DNA of 64,000 bases, taken from positions 1-64,000 of the forward strand of contig ONKD01000032.1 in the NCBI GenBank assembly GCA_900318345.1, in the 5' to 3' direction. The notes below the pieces were generated by a model. The model saw nothing but the letters and a program-made list of their open reading frames with translations. It ran no database searches and was not told the DNA's origin. Every line of letters starts with the position of its first letter. The first letter of the stretch is position 1. This document shows positions 61,208 to 64,000 of the stretch, in pieces. Made by a program: the position numbers and the translations under genes. The DNA is from an uncultured Prevotellaceae bacterium (lineage in GTDB: Bacteria; Bacteroidota; Bacteroidia; Bacteroidales; Muribaculaceae).

Positions 61208-62473
61208 ATGAAAAAACTCTTGACCTCAACATTGCTGCTCTACATCGTGATGCTCACCATGTTCACGACGTTGATCATTGCCGTGTACATGATTCCGCGC
61301 AGCGCCATCGAGCCTCAAGTCAAGAGTTCTGCTAAAATCTTCTCCCAAGAAGGGGTTTACCCCTTCAAGACGTCGGTGGACGGTCGCCGTGTGCTGGTTG
61401 ACAACCACACCGACTGTTGCATGCACATTGTCGCTTACTGTGCCGATGACGCTCATCCGGTCGATGCTGCCATGCGCAATTACCGTTACCGCGATAATGC
61501 TGACATCACCGTGTCGCTTGAGCATCTGGTTAGCGGCAACCTGCTCAATGAGCCATTTGAATATGGCAAGTATTGGCACGGCTATCTGGTGACCTTGAGA
61601 CCTCTTCTCACGGTGATGGATTATGGGAAGATCAGGATACTCAACGGCATCATCTTGGGCATCTTGTTTGTCATTACCCTCATTTTGCTCACTCGCCGCC
61701 TGTCCATCGGCATCACCTTGTGCTTCCTGGTGGCGCTGTTCATGGTGCATTCGGGCATCATTCCGTGGTCGCTGCAGTTTTCAACATGCTATTACATCAC
61801 GCTGGTGAGCATGATTGCGCTGTTGGGCTTCAAGTGGCTGACCGCCACTTGGCATCGTTCGCTGCTCTGTTTCTTTGCCATTGGCGCCTCCACCGCTTTC
61901 TTTGATTTCCTCACCACGCCCATGATGACCCTCGGCGTCCCATTGACCGTCATGTTGCTCAAGGATGAAAAGATTTGTAGAATGAGGTTTGTTTTGGCCT
62001 TGTGTGCTGCATGGTTCTTGGGCTATGGCTTGATGTGGGCTTCCAAGTGGCTCATGGCCTATCTGCTGGCGGGCTATAATCCCCTTGCCGAGGTGTCACA
62101 ATCGATAAAACTCCACTCGGTAGGTAAAGAAGAACTCCCCATGTGGTCCTATTGGCAAAAAATGATTAACATGCTCTCGCCCCGATGGTCGCTTTTTGAG
62201 GCTAAAGGTTGGATGAGATGGGGCATCATAGCCGCTCTTGCTATCCCTGCATTGGTCGCTAACAAGGGCCGCCTGACAACTAACAGATACCTTCCCTTGC
62301 TCTTCGTGGCGATGTTAACGCCCCTGTGGTATATAGTGGTGGCGCGCCATTCTTACACTCACTTCTATATCACCTCACGTGCGCTGCTCGTTTGGTGGTT
62401 TGCTTGCTTGTGCTTTTTGTATGTGAATATTGACTTCAAAAAACTGAAATCCCATGTCCTCAACAAATTGTGA
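61208..62473 (+). CDS. Polytopic membrane protein, possible GT-C-type glycosyltransferase partner
   Basis: The start is set at MKKLLTSTLLLYIVML (421 residues) from the longer frame at 61100, because upstream codons overlap the DUF2007 gene in another frame. There is one N-terminal membrane helix, a ~110-residue extracytoplasmic part with an acidic stretch and an HTDCC pair, then eight or nine membrane helices. Its 3' end overlaps the GT2 gene by 20 bases. A lipid-linked-sugar-using GT-C fold is suspected because GtrB-like GT2 enzymes often pair with such proteins. This is inference only. Confidence 0.6.
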   Translation: MKKLLTSTLLLYIVMLTMFTTLIIAVYMIPRSAIEPQVKSSAKIFSQEGVYPFKTSVDGRRVLVDNHTDCCMHIVAYCADDAHPVDAAMRNYRYRDNADITVSLEHLVSGNLLNEPFEYGKYWHGYLVTLRPLLTVMDYGKIRILNGIILGILFVITLILLTRRLSIGITLCFLVALFMVHSGIIPWSLQFSTCYYITLVSMIALLGFKWLTATWHRSLLCFFAIGASTAFFDFLTTPMMTLGVPLTVMLLKDEKICRMRFVLALCAAWFLGYGLMWASKWLMAYLLAGYNPLAEVSQSIKLHSVGKEELPMWSYWQKMINMLSPRWSLFEAKGWMRWGIIAALAIPALVANKGRLTTNRYLPLLFVAMLTPLWYIVVARHSYTHFYITSRALLVWWFACLCFLYVNIDFKKLKSHVLNKL

Positions 62474-63389
62474 ACAAGACGCTCGGGTCGTGGTGCTGAT
62501 TCCATGCTACAACGAGGCGGTTACGGTTGCCAAGGTGGTGGCTGACGTGAAGCATGCTTTGCCCACAGCACTGGTCGTGGTCTGTGACAACAACTCGACC
62601 GATGACACTGCCAATATTGCTAAGGATGCTGGAGCGCGGGTGGTTACCGAGTCACGCCAGGGCAAGGGCAATGTCCTGCGCACACTGTTCCGCAACATCG
62701 ATGCCGATTGTTATATCATCATCGATGGCGACGACACTTACTCTGTGGACCAGTTGCCTCACATGGCCGACATGGTGCTCAGCGAGGGTGTGGACATGGT
62801 TATTGGCGATAGGATCTCCACATCCTATCTGCAGGTGAACAAGCGGCGCTATCACAACTCGGGCAACCTGTTCTTGCGCTTTTTCATTAACAAGATGTTC
62901 AACAGTTCAGTCCCCGACATCCTGTCTGGACTGCGGGCATTAAGCCCCGCCTTTGTCAAGAATTTCCCTATCTTATCCCATGGCTTTGAGATCGAGACCG
63001 AGATGACAATCTATGCCCTGGACAACAATTTCGCCCTTTGCTCGATACCTGTGGCCTATAACAACCGCCCTGAGGGCAGCACATCAAAACTGAACACATT
63101 CAGCGATGGCTTCAAGGTCATCAAGAAGGCCTTCTCTCTTTTCATTCATTTCAAGCCTCTGCTGTTCTTCTCCATCCTGGCCAGCGTGTTGTTCCTGGCG
63201 GGTGCGATTGGCATGATACCGGTCTTTGTCGAGTATTTTGCCACAGGACTTGTGCCCCGCTTCCCCACACTGATTGTTTGCGGTTTTGTCATCCTACTGT
63301 CCCTCTTGCTCTTGGTCTGCGGCTTGATTCTTGAAGTGGCTAACACACGACACAAGCAACTCATGGAGGTTTTGATGAACAAGAAATAA
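62454..63389 (+). CDS. GT2 glycosyltransferase with C-terminal membrane helices (GtrB/ArnC-like)
   Basis: The 311-residue protein has VVVLIPCYNEAVTVAKVV, DNNSTDDTANIAKDA, and IIIDGDDTYSVDQLPHM with the metal-binding acidic residues. SGLRALSPAFVKNFPI is typical of the polyprenyl-phosphate-sugar synthase group. Two or three C-terminal membrane helices (about residues 230-300) fit GtrB-like enzymes. It probably makes a polyprenyl-phosphate sugar that the preceding membrane protein could use. Last gene of the manA run. Confidence 0.85.
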   Translation: MSSTNCEQDARVVVLIPCYNEAVTVAKVVADVKHALPTALVVVCDNNSTDDTANIAKDAGARVVTESRQGKGNVLRTLFRNIDADCYIIIDGDDTYSVDQLPHMADMVLSEGVDMVIGDRISTSYLQVNKRRYHNSGNLFLRFFINKMFNSSVPDILSGLRALSPAFVKNFPILSHGFEIETEMTIYALDNNFALCSIPVAYNNRPEGSTSKLNTFSDGFKVIKKAFSLFIHFKPLLFFSILASVLFLAGAIGMIPVFVEYFATGLVPRFPTLIVCGFVILLSLLLLVCGLILEVANTRHKQLMEVLMNKK

Positions 63390-63484
63390 GTTTGTGTGCA
63401 GGCATAAATTTGCCGCTGTTTATACGATTAGGTGCTGTTTTTTCGTTATATAGGTACTAATTTGGAGTTAACAAGCAAGACGAT

Positions 63485-64000
63485 ATGACAACCTATTTGC
63501 GTCACCTCATATTGACAGCCGCGTTTTTTGCGGCGTTTCAGCTTGTGGCCGACGATAACTCGACCACGGCCTATAATTTCCTTGACGTGCCCGTCTCTAG
63601 CCACGTCTATGCCCTGGGTGGACACAACCTCACCGTCATCGACGATGACATCAGCCTCGTGGAGCAGAATCCTTCCCTGCTGGGACCAGAGTTTGACCAT
63701 CAAATCGGGCTCAACTACATGAAGTATATCGGTGAGACTAACTTTGCCGGTGTGCGTTATGCTCAGGGTGTGAGCGAGCATGGCGCTGTTGCCGTGGGAC
63801 TGCAATATTTCGGCTATGGCAATATCCAGGGCGCTGCCATCGACGGCACCCGTACGGGTACTTTCAGCGCCAGCGACATCGCCTTCAACGTGACCTATAG
63901 CCACGACATCAGCGAGCGCCTGCGCGGTGGTATCACCGTCAAGTACCTCTATTCCAAGTATGAGGACTATACCGCAGGGGCTGTCGCTGCCGATTTGGGT
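63485..64000 (+). CDS. porQ: PorQ-like type IX secretion protein (partial, runs off window)
   Basis: The frame opens at ATG 63485 and is still open at the window end (172 codons). A signal peptide (LILTAAFFAAFQLVAD) is followed by YNFLDVPVSSHVYALGGHN and DDDISLVEQNPSLLGPE, the N-terminal signature of PorQ and related PorV-type barrels. Beta strands follow. PorQ is an accessory component of the type IX secretion system. This supports active T9SS in the organism and fits the sorting-domain-like C-terminus of the large protein at 18.3-22.6 kb. Confidence 0.82.
   Translation, partial: MTTYLRHLILTAAFFAAFQLVADDNSTTAYNFLDVPVSSHVYALGGHNLTVIDDDISLVEQNPSLLGPEFDHQIGLNYMKYIGETNFAGVRYAQGVSEHGAVAVGLQYFGYGNIQGAAIDGTRTGTFSASDIAFNVTYSHDISERLRGGITVKYLYSKYEDYTAGAVAADLG

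Overview
The window is chromosomal DNA from a member of the Bacteroidales, best matching a gut or rumen Muribaculaceae- or Prevotellaceae-like lineage. Supporting signs are the Bacteroidetes-type promoters (TTTG, about 19 bases, then TAnnTTTG), the Rpb6-like omega subunit next to bamD, a type IX secretion gene (porQ-like), lipoproteins with acidic residues after the lipid cysteine, PCMD/calycin-like surface proteins, a TIGR04133-like radical SAM enzyme, and RluB with a long Q/G/R-rich N-terminus. I ran no database search, so family names rest on motifs and length.

Layout. 0.2-3.3 kb: a cobalamin riboswitch, a corrinoid adenosyltransferase and a DASS transporter, lying between two direct copies of a ~145-bp repeat. 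3.5-5.8 kb: prophage debris, a solitary phosphate-binding-type lipoprotein, tRNA-Leu, tRNA-Gly and a 43-bp copy of the tRNA-Gly 3' half. 5.9-9.4 kb: folE, SPOR protein, tpiA and acyl-ACP thioesterase. 9.6-13.4 kb: etfB, etfA and acyl-CoA dehydrogenase. 13.5-17.7 kb: YbjN-like protein, a kinase-AAA+ fusion, DoxX/MauE-like protein and DUF1599 protein. 18.3-22.6 kb: a very large secreted carbohydrate-binding-type protein. 22.9-35.6 kb: housekeeping genes (recA, asnS, a broken rluB, tRNA-Val, mdh, recR, miaA, DPP IV, bcp, bamD, rpoZ-like). 35.7-39.6 kb: acyltransferase, ECF S-component-like protein and a CapD-type sugar dehydratase. 40.1-44.2 kb: a surface-protein operon with dockerin-like C-termini. 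44.3-48.4 kb: a phage-capsid cassette (portal, small acidic protein, capsid protein, M15 peptidase) with no terminase or tail genes. 48.6-52.0 kb: a radical SAM/SPASM enzyme followed by three exported proteins that share one leader. 52.7-63.4 kb: small oxidoreductase and methyltransferase genes, polyprenol-phosphate mannosyltransferase, Ca2+ P-type ATPase, manA, mltG, a DUF2007 protein, and a membrane protein plus GT2 pair. 63.5 kb to the end: a partial porQ-like gene.

The strongest candidate for an undescribed system is the radical SAM locus at 48.6-52.0 kb. All three downstream proteins share a near-identical exported leader ending in a conserved VVAI-G-TY--DELY block. In two of them a TonB C-terminal domain follows but is out of frame, by different offsets, right after DELY. 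The third is in frame and carries two YGVPRP motifs and an acyl-carrier-like C-terminus without a visible acceptor serine. The locus sits between two direct ~69-bp repeats. Next in interest are the capsid-only cassette, whose capsid protein has a lipobox-like N-terminus, and a family of intergenic elements with hairpin stems that co-vary between copies.

Intergenic DNA is unusually rich in dispersed repeats: hairpin/inverted-repeat elements, telomere-like TTAACCY heptamers, a CACGCTAAG...GCATCCGC family, and direct repeats bracketing accessory modules. This suggests an actively rearranging genome.
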